Source of the DNA: JACDAN01 sp963827705
GTDB taxonomy: Bacteria; Actinomycetota; Thermoleophilia; Gaiellales; Gaiellaceae
DNA: 64,000 bases
Direction: 5' to 3'
Assembly (NCBI GenBank): GCA_963827705.1
Contig: CAWHBN010000013.1
Location: 124,001-188,000 of the forward strand
Shown: positions 10,260-19,769 of the stretch, one piece after another
Layout: each line of letters begins with the position of its first letter
How positions within the stretch are numbered: the stretch's first letter is position 1
Notes under the pieces: generated by a model
Database searches by the model: none
Told to the model about the DNA's origin: nothing
The model's input: the letters and a program-made list of their open reading frames with translations, nothing else
Program-made: the position numbers and the translations under genes

Positions 10260-10567
10260 GCGAGGGCCTCCTCGAGCTGTTCGCGGGACGGGATCGGCGA
10301 GACGCGGCCGTCGGGCAGGTGGTAGATCCGGCAGTTGAGCGCGGGCGGCTCGTCGGCTCCGACCGGATCGACGTCGCGTCCGTCGATCCGGATGGTCGGG
10401 GAGCCGGGGAAGCGCAACTCCACCGCTTCCTCGCGGGTCGCGACGTGTCTAATCTCCACCTGGGCGTCGAGGCCACGCTCGCGCAGGACCTCCTCGAGCA
10501 GCTCGCGCGCCTCGTCGTGGGACGGACAACCCTCCCAGTAGAGGAACTCGACGGTCACGAAATGCAA
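10256..10567 (-). CDS. small glutaredoxin/thioredoxin-like protein
   Basis: The 103-residue product begins VTVEFLYWEGCPSHDEARELL, a beta strand followed by a single-cysteine GCPSHDEA motif. It continues with FPGSPTIRIDGRDVDP, which carries a cis-proline and matches the thioredoxin-like family whose members sometimes have selenocysteine at this position; here it is cysteine. The role is probably redox or metal-linked but not determinable. It is followed directly by the coupled redoxin gene. Confidence 0.65.
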   Translation of the reverse strand: MHFVTVEFLYWEGCPSHDEARELLEEVLRERGLDAQVEIRHVATREEAVELRFPGSPTIRIDGRDVDPVGADEPPALNCRIYHLPDGRVSPIPSREQLEEALA

Positions 10568-10568
10568 G

Positions 10569-11348
10569 TTACCGGCGGCGCGCCAGCAGGCGGCTGATGA
10601 GGCCCGGCGCGAGCGCCTGGGCCACGGCCGGCACTCGGTACCAGCCGGGCACGAAGATCTCGGGCCGGTTGTGCTCGACCGCCGAGACGATCCGGCTGGC
10701 GGCGTACTCCGGGCTCACGATCGTCCGCTCGAGGAGCCGGCCGCCGAGCCTGCCTCGTTGCGGGAAGCCGGGCGTCTCGACGAAGCCGGGATTGACCGTG
10801 TGGACGTGGATGCCCTGCGCAGGCAACGACGCGGCGAGCGAGCGGGAGAAGGCCACGAGCGCGTGCTTCGACGCCGAGTAGAGCCCGGGCGGGAGGGCGA
10901 CCGTGCCTGCGACCGACGCGACGTTGACGACGTGCGCGGGCTTGGCCGCCTCCAGCGCCGGCAGGAACGCACGGAGGCACCAGACTGCGCCGAGCAGGTT
11001 GATCCGGAGGAGCTGCTCGATCCACTCAGGGTCCGTCTCGACGAAGCCCTTGCCCCGGCTGCCGATTCCCGCGTTGTTGACGAGCAGCTTGACCGCCGGA
11101 TGCCGCTTGCCGACCTCCGTGGCCATCCGTTCGACCGCCTCCCGGTCGCCGACGTCGCAGACCTCGTACTCGCCGCCGATCTCGTCCGCCACCGCGGCGA
11201 GCCGCTCCTCGTTCCGCGCGACGAGCACGCAGTGCCAGCCCTTCTCCGCGAGCAGCCTCGCGACCGCCGCGCCGATCCCCGAGCTGCCGCCGGTGACGAC
11301 CGCGGTGCCCCGTCCGGTGATGCCGTCGAGGTTCTGGGTTGCGAGCAC
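10569..11348 (-). CDS. SDR-family NAD(P)-dependent oxidoreductase (complete copy)
   Basis: Short-chain dehydrogenase, 259 aa from GTG 11348. It has the nucleotide-binding TGGSSGIGAAVA, the structural NNAG (LLVNNAGIGSRG), the Ser of VASVAG and the catalytic YSASK, followed by VNPGFVETPGF. The substrate is unknown. The open frame extends upstream but lacks family similarity there. The 5' part of this gene (10782 onward) lies inside the 4.87-kb tandem repeat, and a broken second copy lies at 15651-16218. It is downstream of the protease on the same strand, separated by a hairpin. Confidence 0.85.
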   Translation of the reverse strand: MLATQNLDGITGRGTAVVTGGSSGIGAAVARLLAEKGWHCVLVARNEERLAAVADEIGGEYEVCDVGDREAVERMATEVGKRHPAVKLLVNNAGIGSRGKGFVETDPEWIEQLLRINLLGAVWCLRAFLPALEAAKPAHVVNVASVAGTVALPPGLYSASKHALVAFSRSLAASLPAQGIHVHTVNPGFVETPGFPQRGRLGGRLLERTIVSPEYAASRIVSAVEHNRPEIFVPGWYRVPAVAQALAPGLISRLLARRR

Positions 11349-11374
11349 CAAGCCAGAGTGTTCACTCCGACGAG

Positions 11375-11394
11375 CCAAGGCTAGGCAGCCTTGG
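11375..11394 (-). terminator. hairpin between protease and SDR genes
   Basis: A perfect 8-bp stem (CCAAGGCT 11375-11382, AGCCTTGG 11387-11394) with an AGGC loop lies about 70 bases beyond the protease stop and before the SDR start. It is repeated exactly at 16245-16264 in copy 2. Terminator function is inferred; no T-run follows. Confidence 0.5.
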
Positions 11395-11466
11395 TGAGGA
11401 GGAGGGGGCGCTCTGGCGCAGCGTGATCGCGGGCCAGAGCCCGGCATGTATCACCGGGCGGGGCGC

Positions 11467-14400
11467 CTATCGGCAAACGCGGACGACGCGCGTCGCCTCG
11501 ACGCGCTTGCCGCCGATCTGCACGACCGCGCGAAGGGTGTGCAGCCCGCGCTTTGCCCCGCGGCTCCGCCACGTCGTCCCGTAGAGCCCGGCGGTGTTGC
11601 GCCGCAGCACGCGGATCTGCCGCTTCCCGTCGAAGAAGCGCGCGGTGCGGGCGGTGCCGGCCGGGCCGGCGACGACGAGCAGCGGCACCGTGCGGCCCAC
11701 GCAGGTCCGCGCGAGCGGCGTGAGCCAGGTGAGCGTCGGGCCGGAGACGACCCGCATCCGTGTGGCGCGAACCCTGGTGTTCGGCATCAGATCCCGGCCG
11801 AAGACGTCCGCGTTCTTCGCCTCCTGGTAGTCGGCGGACTGGAACGTGGCCCGCATCGGCCCGCGCGAATGCTTGGCGCCTCGGCCGGGAGCGGGAACAG
11901 GGCGATGCCGGAGAACGGGTCGTACGCCGCGGCGCCGACGAGGACACGGCCGTAGCTCAGGACCAGCGAGAACGGATCGACGCCGGCCCCGCGGTCGAGC
12001 GTCTGGATCGCGATCGTCGGCCGGCCGGCGCTCACCCGCGTCGTCAGGAGGCGGATGAGCGGCGCGCTCACGTCGTTCACCCACGACCGGAGCCGTAGGT
12101 GCCGGCCAGGCGGGCATCCGTGAACTCGTTGCGGCCGGAGTCCACGGAGACGTAGTACGTCCCAGGCGGCGCGAACACGGCGCCCGCGGCGCCGACGGGA
12201 AGCCGGTAGCCGATCGTCAGGCCGTTGATGTTCGTCGGCGTGCCCACGTAGCCCTGAACCGCGTTCTCATCCTTTGCGCCGAGGAAGAACGGGTCGATCG
12301 CGGCCCCCGGCGACGAGGAGATCACGGCGGCGCCGATGTTCACGACCCGGTTGCGAACGCGGATCGAGTACAGCCGCTCCCCGCCGTCCTCGCGCATGTC
12401 CGGCCCGACTCCCGTAGTCGGGCGAGTGGCCGAACGGCGCCGCGGGGAAGCGGTAGAGGTCGGCGAACGACTGGCCGGTCCTCGTGCTGCCTTCCTGGAC
12501 GCGGCGAAGCTGGCGGGCGGTGACGCTGTGCAGGCCCGGGCGCGTGACGAAGAAGGCGTAGGGGACGCGGCGCGTCGTCGCGCCACGGCGCAGCACCACG
12601 AAGCCGTAGTTGTCGCCCTTGGGCGCGGCGGCGCCGGCGCGCGCCGTGACCTGGACGTCGACGGAGCCGCCGGGCGCGACGGTCACCGTGGACGGAAGCT
12701 CGAGCGTCGCGCCCGCACTCGCGGACTGTGGCTGAAGCTCCACGGTCCATGTCCCGGCGCCGCCGCCCGCGTCCCGGACGGACAGGAGCAGCTGCTTGGA
12801 GGTGACGCCGGCGAGCAGGTTCATGTCGCCGAAGGACAGCGAGCCCGGCTCGCTGAAGATCAGCGGGCTGTCGGCGGCCTGGACGTTCACGAGCCCGGCG
12901 CCCTCGAGCAGGACCGACGCCTCCTGGGTGCGTGCGCTGTTCCCCCAGGCCGCGCCCGCGGTGGACATCAGCGCGGACTTCATCTGGCGCACCGACCAGT
13001 CCGGGTGTCGCTGGGTCAGGAGCGCGACGGCGCCGGTCACGTGCGGCGCCGACATGCTCGTCCCGTCGAAGTTGGCGAAGGGAGAGCCGCCGGTGTATTG
13101 GCGAAGGGTGGCGGACAGGATCTCCCCGCCGGGGGCGGCGACGTCGGGCTTCAGCTGGTGGCCGAAGGCGCTGGGGCCTCCCGCGGAGAAGCTCGTGATC
13201 ACGCCGCTGCGGCCCGTCACGATCTCGGTCACGCCTGGGCCGACCCGGATCGGCGCGCGGCCCCCGCGGGTGCCGAGGTAGGCGCGAAGGCTGGCGCCGT
13301 CGAGGTCCGAGATCATCCCGGAGCGCACGGGCAGGAGCAGCGGGATCGGGTTCGCCTCGCCGAAGCGGTTGTCGATGACGACGAGCCCGGCCGCGCCTGC
13401 AGCTGCCGCGCGGGCAGCCTTCGAGAGGAAGGTGCAGTGCCCGCGGGTGATCAGCGCGAAGGAACCGGCCAGCGAGCCGCGCGGAAGCGGGTTCGTGCCC
13501 GCGTTCGGGTCGCGGCCGATCCCGCAGAGCTGGGTCGGAACCGGCTGGCCGTTCGTTCCCGTGATGGACGTGACGTCTACGAGCGAGCGGTCGGACTGGC
13601 CCCAGGCCGAAGGCGCACCGAGCGCGTCCGGCTTGAACGGGATCCGCCGTACGGAGGCAGGCGCGGACGGGACGTTGACCGCGAGGGCGGCGCGAAGACG
13701 TGCGTGTTGGACGTCGCGGCGACGCCGATAGCGTCGGGAGCCGTCGAGGGCGATCCGGTCGAGCCGAAACCGAAGTCGTCGCGGTCGTTTCCGGCCGATG
13801 CGACCACCACCACGCCTGCGCGCGTGACATTCGCAATCGTGTCGATCATCGCGTCGGTGCGCGGATCGATCGCGGGCGAGCCGCCCGAATAGTTGATGAC
13901 ATCCATCCCGTCCTTGACCGCCTGCTCGAAGGCGGCGACTGTCTGACCCGTCGTCGAGATGTTCCCGGCCGGAGTCGGGACGTTGAAGACGCGGTAGTTG
14001 CCGATCCACGCGTTCGGCGCCACACCGCTCAGCCCCGTCGTCGGCGGGTGGTCGCGGCCGCCCGGCGACCCGACGCCCGCGCGACCCGCGGCAATCCCCG
14101 CGACGTGCGTCCCGTGGAACGACGCTTGGGGATCCACCGGGAGCCTGCTCCGAGCGGTGGCGCCGGCGGCGAGGAAGCTGCGCGCCACGATCACTTTCGG
14201 CGTCGTGAACGCAGTCTGGCCCTTGGGGAAGCCGGCCGGGTAGCTGAAGCCGCTGGCGTTGAACGAGGGGTTGGTCTGGTCGATCCCGTCGTCGACGACG
14301 CCGATCTTGACGCCGGCTCCCGTCGCTCCCGTCGCCGCGGTGAACGCAGTCGCGCCGATGACGCCCGGGCTGCGGTTCGTCTTCAGGAGGTGGCGGACAC

Positions 14401-14872
14401 TCGGGTAAACCCGTGAGATCGACCCGAGCGCGTGGAGGCGCGGAAGGCTCCGCACGGGCAGCTGCACGGTGAGCCCGTTGAGGACGACCTGGAAGCGGTA
14501 GCCGAATCGCGCGGCGGGGACGGCGGTGCGGATGGCGCGTGCGGCCGTCGCCTGCTCCGCCTGGATGCGCGCAAGGTAGGCGCGGGAGGTCGAGCTCGCG
14601 GTGTCGAGCCGGCTAGGGCCGAGCGTCGCGAAGAGCCCCGGCCCGCGCGCGGCCGCGAGCGGCGGCAGCCTCAGCGTCGCGATCACGGTGATGCGTCCGG
14701 AGCGCTGCGCCTCCGGCACCCGTAGCGTTCCCTGCGTGACCCTGGGCACGGTCACGTCGCCGAAGGTGCGGTCGACTGGCCGGAGCGCGGCTGAAGCCGA
14801 CGCTGTGAGGGCAAGCGCCGCGATGGGAACGATGAGCACGAGCTTGCGGCGCAAGACCAACAGGGTAGCCAC
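11467..14872 (-). pseudogene. secreted subtilisin-like (S8) protease, copy 1, four frameshifts
   Basis: Same gene as 16337-19744 but broken by four single-base changes, found by comparing the copies. One base is missing near 11856, a T is missing near 12094, an extra A lies at 12409, and one G is missing near 13690. The 5' part (signal peptide, catalytic Asp and His) is intact for about 390 codons. The Ser-containing region is in another frame. The last shift to affect translation alone would truncate the catalytic domain. The intact copy 2 makes this one redundant, so real decay is plausible, as is poor sequence quality. Confidence 0.85.
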
Positions 14873-14885
14873 AGCTCGGCCGCTT

Positions 14886-14891
14886 TAGGAT
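14886..14891 (+). promoter_or_regulatory. -10 box for leaderless fabI (copy 1)
   Basis: TAGGAT lies 6 bases upstream of the GTG at 14898 in a 25-bp gap between divergent start codons of the protease and fabI. There is no ribosome binding site. The same sequence occurs at 19758-19763 before the second fabI. Confidence 0.6.
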
Positions 14892-14897
14892 CGTTTT

Positions 14898-15650
14898 GTG
14901 GCCGGGAGGTTCGAAGGCAAGCGCGGGCTCGTGACAGGCGTCGCGAACAAGCGCTCGATCGCGTGGGCGATCGGCCGAAGACTGGCCGACGAGGGCGCCC
15001 AGCTGGCCTTCACCTACCAGGGCGAGCGGATCGAGAAGAGCGTCCGAGAGCTCGCGGAATCGGTCTCGAGCCCGCTCATCACCTCCTGCGACGTCCGGTC
15101 CGACGAGGACGTCGAGCGCGTCATGAGCGAGGTGGGGGAGACGTTCGACGGTGGGCTCGACCTGCTCGTGCACTCGGTCGCCTTTGCGGCCGCCGAAGAT
15201 CTCGAGGGGCGCTTCACGGACACGCCGCGCGACCGCTTCTGGATGGCACTCGACGTCAGTGCCTACTCGCTCGTCGCCCTCGCCCGGGCGGCGGAGCCGC
15301 TGATGGAGGCGGCGGGCGGCGGCTCGATCCTGACCATGACCTACCTGGGCGGGCAGCGGGCGGTCCCGCACTACAACGTCATGGGCGTCGCCAAGTCTGC
15401 GCTGGACTCCTCCGTCCAGTACCTGGCCTGGGATCTCGGCCAGAAGAACATCCGGGTGAACGCGATCTCCGCAGGCCCGGTCCGGACGCTCGCCGCCCGC
15501 TCGATCGCGGGCTTTCCGACCATGGAGTCGATCGTCGAGGAGCGCTCACCGCTCCACCGGCCGATCGACTCCGACGACGTCGGCGCCGCGGCCGCCTACC
15601 TGCTCTCCGACGAGGCCGACAACGTCACGGCCACGACGCTGTACGTGGAC
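14898..15650 (+). pseudogene. fabI: enoyl-ACP reductase, copy 1, 3' end lost at the duplication junction
   Basis: Identical in plan to the complete fabI at 19770 (one visible change, Glu to Gly, in the FDGxLDLL segment) for 251 codons. The last eight residues (SGFHAMGM) are then replaced: the frame runs on antisense through the SDR-2 remnant to a stop at 16166, predicting a 422-residue hybrid. The catalytic Tyr and Lys are retained. The C-terminus of FabI contributes to the tetramer, so the hybrid is probably inactive, but this is inference. Confidence 0.85.
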
Positions 15651-16218
15651 GAAGCCGGGGTTGACCGTGTGGACGTGGACGCCCTGCGCAGGCAACGACG
15701 CGGCCAGCGAGCGGGAGAAGGCCACGAGGGCGTGCTTCGACGCCGAGTAGAGCCCGGGCGGGAGGGCGACTGTCCCTGCGACCGACGCGACGTTGACGAC
15801 GTGCGCGGGCTTGGCCGCCTCCAGCGCCGGCAGGAACGCACGGAGGCACCAGACTGCGCCGAGCAGGTTGACCCGGAGGAGCTGCTCGATCCACTCAGGG
15901 TCCGTCTCGACGAAGCCCTTCCCCCGGCTGGAAATTCCTGCGTTGTTGACGAGCAGCTTGACCGCCGGAGTGCCGCTTGCCGACCTCCGTCGCCATCCGT
16001 TCGACCGCCTCCCGGTCGCCGACGTCGCAGACCTCGTACTCGCCGCCGATCTCGTCCGCCACCGCGGCGAGCCGTTCCTCGTTCCGCGCGACGAGCACGC
16101 AGTGCCAGCCCTTCTCCGCGAGCAGCCTCGCGACCGCCGCGCCGATCCCCGAGCTGCCGCCGGTGACGACCGCGGTGCCCCGTCCGGTGATGCCGTCGAG
16201 GTTCTGGGTTGCGAGCAC
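15651..16218 (-). pseudogene. SDR oxidoreductase, copy 2, truncated and frameshifted
   Basis: Starts like copy 1 (GTG 16218, TGGSSGIG) and diverges at 15650, where it runs into fabI sequence; the last 70 or so codons are absent. It also has an extra G near 15970 (GCCGGAGTGCCG versus GCCGGATGCCG in copy 1), which shifts the frame just before LLVNNAG. Two independent lesions make it a clear pseudogene. Confidence 0.88.
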
Positions 16219-16336
16219 CAAGCCAGAGTGTTCACTCCGACGAGCCAAGGCTAGGCAGCCTTGGTGAGGAGGAGGGGGCGCTCTGGCGCAGCGTGATCGC
16301 GGGCCAGAGCCCGGCATGTATCACCGGGCGGGGCGC

Positions 16337-19300
16337 CTATCGGCAAACGCGGACGACGCGCGTCGCCTCGACGCGCTTGCCGCCGATCTGCACGACCGCG
16401 CGAAGGGTGTGCAGCCCGCGCTTTGCCCCGCGGCTCCGCCACGTCGTCCCGTAGAGCCCGGCGGTGTTGCGCCGCAGCACGCGGATCTGCCGCTTCCCGT
16501 CGAAGAAGCGCGCGGTGCGGGCGGTGCCGGCCGGGCCGGCGACGACGAGCAGCGGCACCGTGCGGCCCACGCAGGTCCGCGCGAGCGGCGTGAGCCAGGT
16601 GAGCGTCGGGCCGGAGACGACCCGCATCCGTGTGGCGCGAACCCTGGTGTTCGGCATCAGATCCCGGCCGAAGACGTCCGCGTTCTTCGCCTCCTGGTAG
16701 TCGGCGGACTGGAACGTGGCCCGCATCCGGCCCGCGCGAATGCTTGGCGCCTCGGCCGGGAGCGGGAACAGGGCGATGCCGGAGAACGGGTCGTACGCCG
16801 CGGCGCCGACGAGGACACGGCCGTAGCTCAGGACCAGCGAGAACGGATCGACGCCGGCCCCGCGGTCGAGCGTCTGGATCGCGATCGTCGGCCGGCCGGC
16901 GCTCACCCGCGTCGTCAAGAGGCGGATGAGCGGCGCGCTCACGTCGTTCACCCACGACCGGAGCCTGTAGGTGCCGGCCAGGCGGGCGTCCGTGAACTCG
17001 TTGCGGCCGGAGTCCACGGAGACGTAGTACGTCCCAGGCGGCGCGAACACGGCGCCCGCGGCGCCGACGGGAAGCCGGTAGCCGATCGTCAGGCCGTTGA
17101 TGTTCGTCGGCGTGCCCACGTACCCCTGAACCGCGTTCTCATCCTTAGCGCCGAGGAAGAACGGGTCGATCGCGGCCCCCGGCGACGAGGAGATCACGGC
17201 CGCGCCGATGTTCACGACCCGGTTGCGAACGCGGATCGAGTACAGCCGCTCCCCGCCGTCCTCGCGCATGTCCGGCCCGCTCCCGTAGTCGGGCGGGTGG
17301 CCGAACGGCGCCGCGGGGAAGCGGTAGAGGTCGGCGAACGACTGGCCGGTCCTCGTGCTGCCTTCCTGGACGCGGCGAAGCTGGCGGGCGGTGACGCTGT
17401 GCAGGCCCGGGCGCGTGACGAAGAAGGCGTAGGGGACGCGGCGCGTCGTCGCGCCACGGCGCAGCACCACGAAGCCGTAGTTGTCGCCCTTGGGCGCGGC
17501 GGCGCCGGCGCGCGCCGTGACCTGGACGTCGACGGAGCCGCCGGGCGCGACGGTCACCGTGGACGGAAGCTCGAGCGTCGCGCCCGCACTCGCGGACTGT
17601 GGCTGAAGCTCCACGGTCCATGTCCCGGCGCCGCCGCCCGCGTCCCGGACGGACAGGAGCAGCTGCTTGGAGGTGACGCCGGCGAGCAGGTTCATGTCGC
17701 CGAAGGACAGCGAGCCCGGCTCGCTGAAGATCAGCGGGCTGTCGGCGGCCTGGACGTTCACGAGCCCGGCGCCCTCGAGCAGGACCGACGCCTCCTGGGT
17801 GCGTGCGCTGTTCCCCCAGGCCGCGCCCGCGGTGGACATCAGCGCGGACTTCATCTGGCGCACCGACCAGTCCGGGTGTCGCTGGGTCAGGAGCGCGACG
17901 GCGCCGGTCACGTGCGGCGCCGACATGCTCGTACCGTCGAAGTTGGCGAAGGGAGAGCCGCCGGTGTATTGGCGAAGGGTGGCGGACAGGATCTCCCCGC
18001 CGGGGGCGGCGACGTCGGGCTTCAGCTGGTGGCCGAAGGCGCTGGGGCCTCCCGCGGAGAAGCTCGTGATCACGCCGCTGCGGCCCGTCACGATCTCGGT
18101 CACGCCGGGGCCGACCCGGATCGGCGCGCGGCCCCCGCGGGTGCCGAGGTACGCGCGAAGGCTGGCGCCGTCGAGATCCGAGATCATCCCGGAGCGCACG
18201 GGCAGGAGCAGCGGGATCGGGTTCGCCTCGCCGAAGCGGTTGTCGATGACGACGAGCCCGGCCGCGCCCGCCGCTGCCGCGCGGGCAGCCTTCGAGAGGA
18301 ACGTGCAGTGTCCGCGGGTGATCAGCGCGAAGGAACCGGCCAGCGAGCCGCGCGGAAGCGGGTTCGTGCCCGCGTTCGGGTCGCGGCCGATCCCGCAGAG
18401 CTGGGTCGGAACCGGCTGGCCGTTCGTTCCCGTGATGGACGTGACGTCTACGAGCGAGCGGTCGGACTGGCCCCAGGCCGAAGGCGCACCGAGCGCGTCC
18501 GGCTTGAACGGGATCCGCCGTACGGAGGCAGGCGCGGACGGGACGTTGACCGCGAGGGCGGGCGCGAAGACGTGCGTGTTGGACGTCGCGGCGACGCCGA
18601 TAGCGTCGGGAGCCGTCGAGGGCGATCCGGTCGAGCCGAAACCGAAGTCGTCGCGGTCGTTTCCGGCCGATGCGACCACCACCACGCCTGCGCGCGTGAC
18701 ATTCGCAATCGTGTCGATCATCGCGTCGGTGCGCGGATCGATCGCTGGCGAGCCGCCCGAATAGTTGATGACATCCATCCCGTCCTTGACCGCCTGCTCG
18801 AAGGCGGCGACTGTCTGACCCGTCGTCGAGATGTTCCCGGCGGGAGTCGGGACGTTGAAGACGCGGTAGTTGCCGATCCACGCGTTCGGCGCCACACCGC
18901 TCAGCCCCGTCGTCGGCGGGTGGTCGCGGCCGCCCGGCGACCCGACACCCGCGCGACCCGCGGCAATCCCCGCGACGTGCGTCCCGTGGAACGACGCTTG
19001 GGGATCCACCGGGAGCCTGCTCCGAGCGGTGGCGCCGGCGGCGAGGAAGCTGCGCGCCACGATCACTTTCGGCGTCGTGAACGCAGTCTGGCCCTTGGGG
19101 AAGCCGGCCGGGTAGCTGAAGCCGCTGGCGTTGAACGAGGGGTTGGTCTGGTCGATCCCGTCGTCGACGACGCCGATCTTGACGCCGGCTCCCGTCGCTC
19201 CCGTCGCCGCGGTGAACGCAGTCGCGCCGATGACGCCCGGGCTGCGGTTCGTCTTCAGGAGGTGGCGGACACTCGGGTAAACCCGTGAGATCGACCCGAG

Positions 19301-19744
19301 CGCGTGGAGGCGCGGAAGGCTCCGCACGGGCAGCTGCACGGTGAGCCCGTTGAGGACGACCTGGAAGCGGTAGCCGAATCGCGCGGCGGGGACGGCGGTG
19401 CGGATGGCGCGTGCGGCCGTCGCCTGCTCCGCCTGGATGCGCGCAAGGTAGGCGCGGGAGGTCGAGCTCGCGGTGTCGAGCCGGCTAGGGCCGAGCGTCG
19501 CGAAGAGCCCCGGCCCGCGCGCGGCCGCGAGCGGCGGCAGCCTCAGCGTCGCGATCACGGTGATGCGTCCGGAGCGCTGCGCCTCCGGCACTCGTAGCGT
19601 TCCCTGCGTGACCCTGGGCACGGTCACGTCGCCGAAGGTGCGGTCGACGGGCCGGAGCGCGGCTGAAGCCGACGCTGTGAGGGCAAGCGCCGCGATGGGA
19701 ACGATGAGCACGAGCTTGCGGCGCAAGACCAACAGGGTAGCCAC
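16337..19744 (-). CDS. secreted subtilisin-like serine protease (S8 family), intact copy
   Basis: Exported protease of 1135 aa. A signal peptide (RRKLVLIVPIAALALTASASA) is followed by a propeptide-like region (about 30-165). The catalytic domain has Asp in IGVVDDGID (about 195), His in SFHGTHVAG, the oxyanion Asn in VVVASAGND, and Ser in DGTSMSAPH. A PA domain (SLAGSFALITRGHCTF...) is inserted between His and Ser. A long C-terminal region of beta-sandwich type follows. This layout resembles lactocepin/pyrolysin-type subtilases. GTG 19744 is divergent from fabI with only 25 bp between start codons. Confidence 0.92.
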   Translation of the reverse strand: MATLLVLRRKLVLIVPIAALALTASASAALRPVDRTFGDVTVPRVTQGTLRVPEAQRSGRITVIATLRLPPLAAARGPGLFATLGPSRLDTASSTSRAYLARIQAEQATAARAIRTAVPAARFGYRFQVVLNGLTVQLPVRSLPRLHALGSISRVYPSVRHLLKTNRSPGVIGATAFTAATGATGAGVKIGVVDDGIDQTNPSFNASGFSYPAGFPKGQTAFTTPKVIVARSFLAAGATARSRLPVDPQASFHGTHVAGIAAGRAGVGSPGGRDHPPTTGLSGVAPNAWIGNYRVFNVPTPAGNISTTGQTVAAFEQAVKDGMDVINYSGGSPAIDPRTDAMIDTIANVTRAGVVVVASAGNDRDDFGFGSTGSPSTAPDAIGVAATSNTHVFAPALAVNVPSAPASVRRIPFKPDALGAPSAWGQSDRSLVDVTSITGTNGQPVPTQLCGIGRDPNAGTNPLPRGSLAGSFALITRGHCTFLSKAARAAAAGAAGLVVIDNRFGEANPIPLLLPVRSGMISDLDGASLRAYLGTRGGRAPIRVGPGVTEIVTGRSGVITSFSAGGPSAFGHQLKPDVAAPGGEILSATLRQYTGGSPFANFDGTSMSAPHVTGAVALLTQRHPDWSVRQMKSALMSTAGAAWGNSARTQEASVLLEGAGLVNVQAADSPLIFSEPGSLSFGDMNLLAGVTSKQLLLSVRDAGGGAGTWTVELQPQSASAGATLELPSTVTVAPGGSVDVQVTARAGAAAPKGDNYGFVVLRRGATTRRVPYAFFVTRPGLHSVTARQLRRVQEGSTRTGQSFADLYRFPAAPFGHPPDYGSGPDMREDGGERLYSIRVRNRVVNIGAAVISSSPGAAIDPFFLGAKDENAVQGYVGTPTNINGLTIGYRLPVGAAGAVFAPPGTYYVSVDSGRNEFTDARLAGTYRLRSWVNDVSAPLIRLLTTRVSAGRPTIAIQTLDRGAGVDPFSLVLSYGRVLVGAAAYDPFSGIALFPLPAEAPSIRAGRMRATFQSADYQEAKNADVFGRDLMPNTRVRATRMRVVSGPTLTWLTPLARTCVGRTVPLLVVAGPAGTARTARFFDGKRQIRVLRRNTAGLYGTTWRSRGAKRGLHTLRAVVQIGGKRVEATRVVRVCR

Positions 19745-19769
19745 AGCTCGGCCGCTTTAGGATCGTTTT

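Larger units (their letters stand above)
10782..15650. repeat. tandem duplication, copy 1 (about 4.87 kb)
   Basis: The segment from within the SDR gene, through the S8 protease, to codon 251 of fabI is repeated directly after itself (15651-20522). The copies are near identical; I see scattered substitutions and five one-base length differences (4869 versus 4872 bp). At the junction the fabI sequence ...GTGGAC passes straight into SDR sequence GAAGCCGGG. The three bases GAC (15648-15650) are common to both ends, consistent with a microhomology-mediated duplication. Confidence 0.9.

Noticed and set aside
10256..10567. Third selenoprotein (thioredoxin-like family sometimes containing Sec)
   Set aside because: The active-site position is encoded by a cysteine codon and the frame contains no UGA.
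16316..19288. 990-residue open frame on the plus strand
   Set aside because: It is the antisense shadow of the intact S8 protease; its composition is Arg/Asp/Gly/Val repeats without any domain, while the minus frame has signal peptide and catalytic triad.
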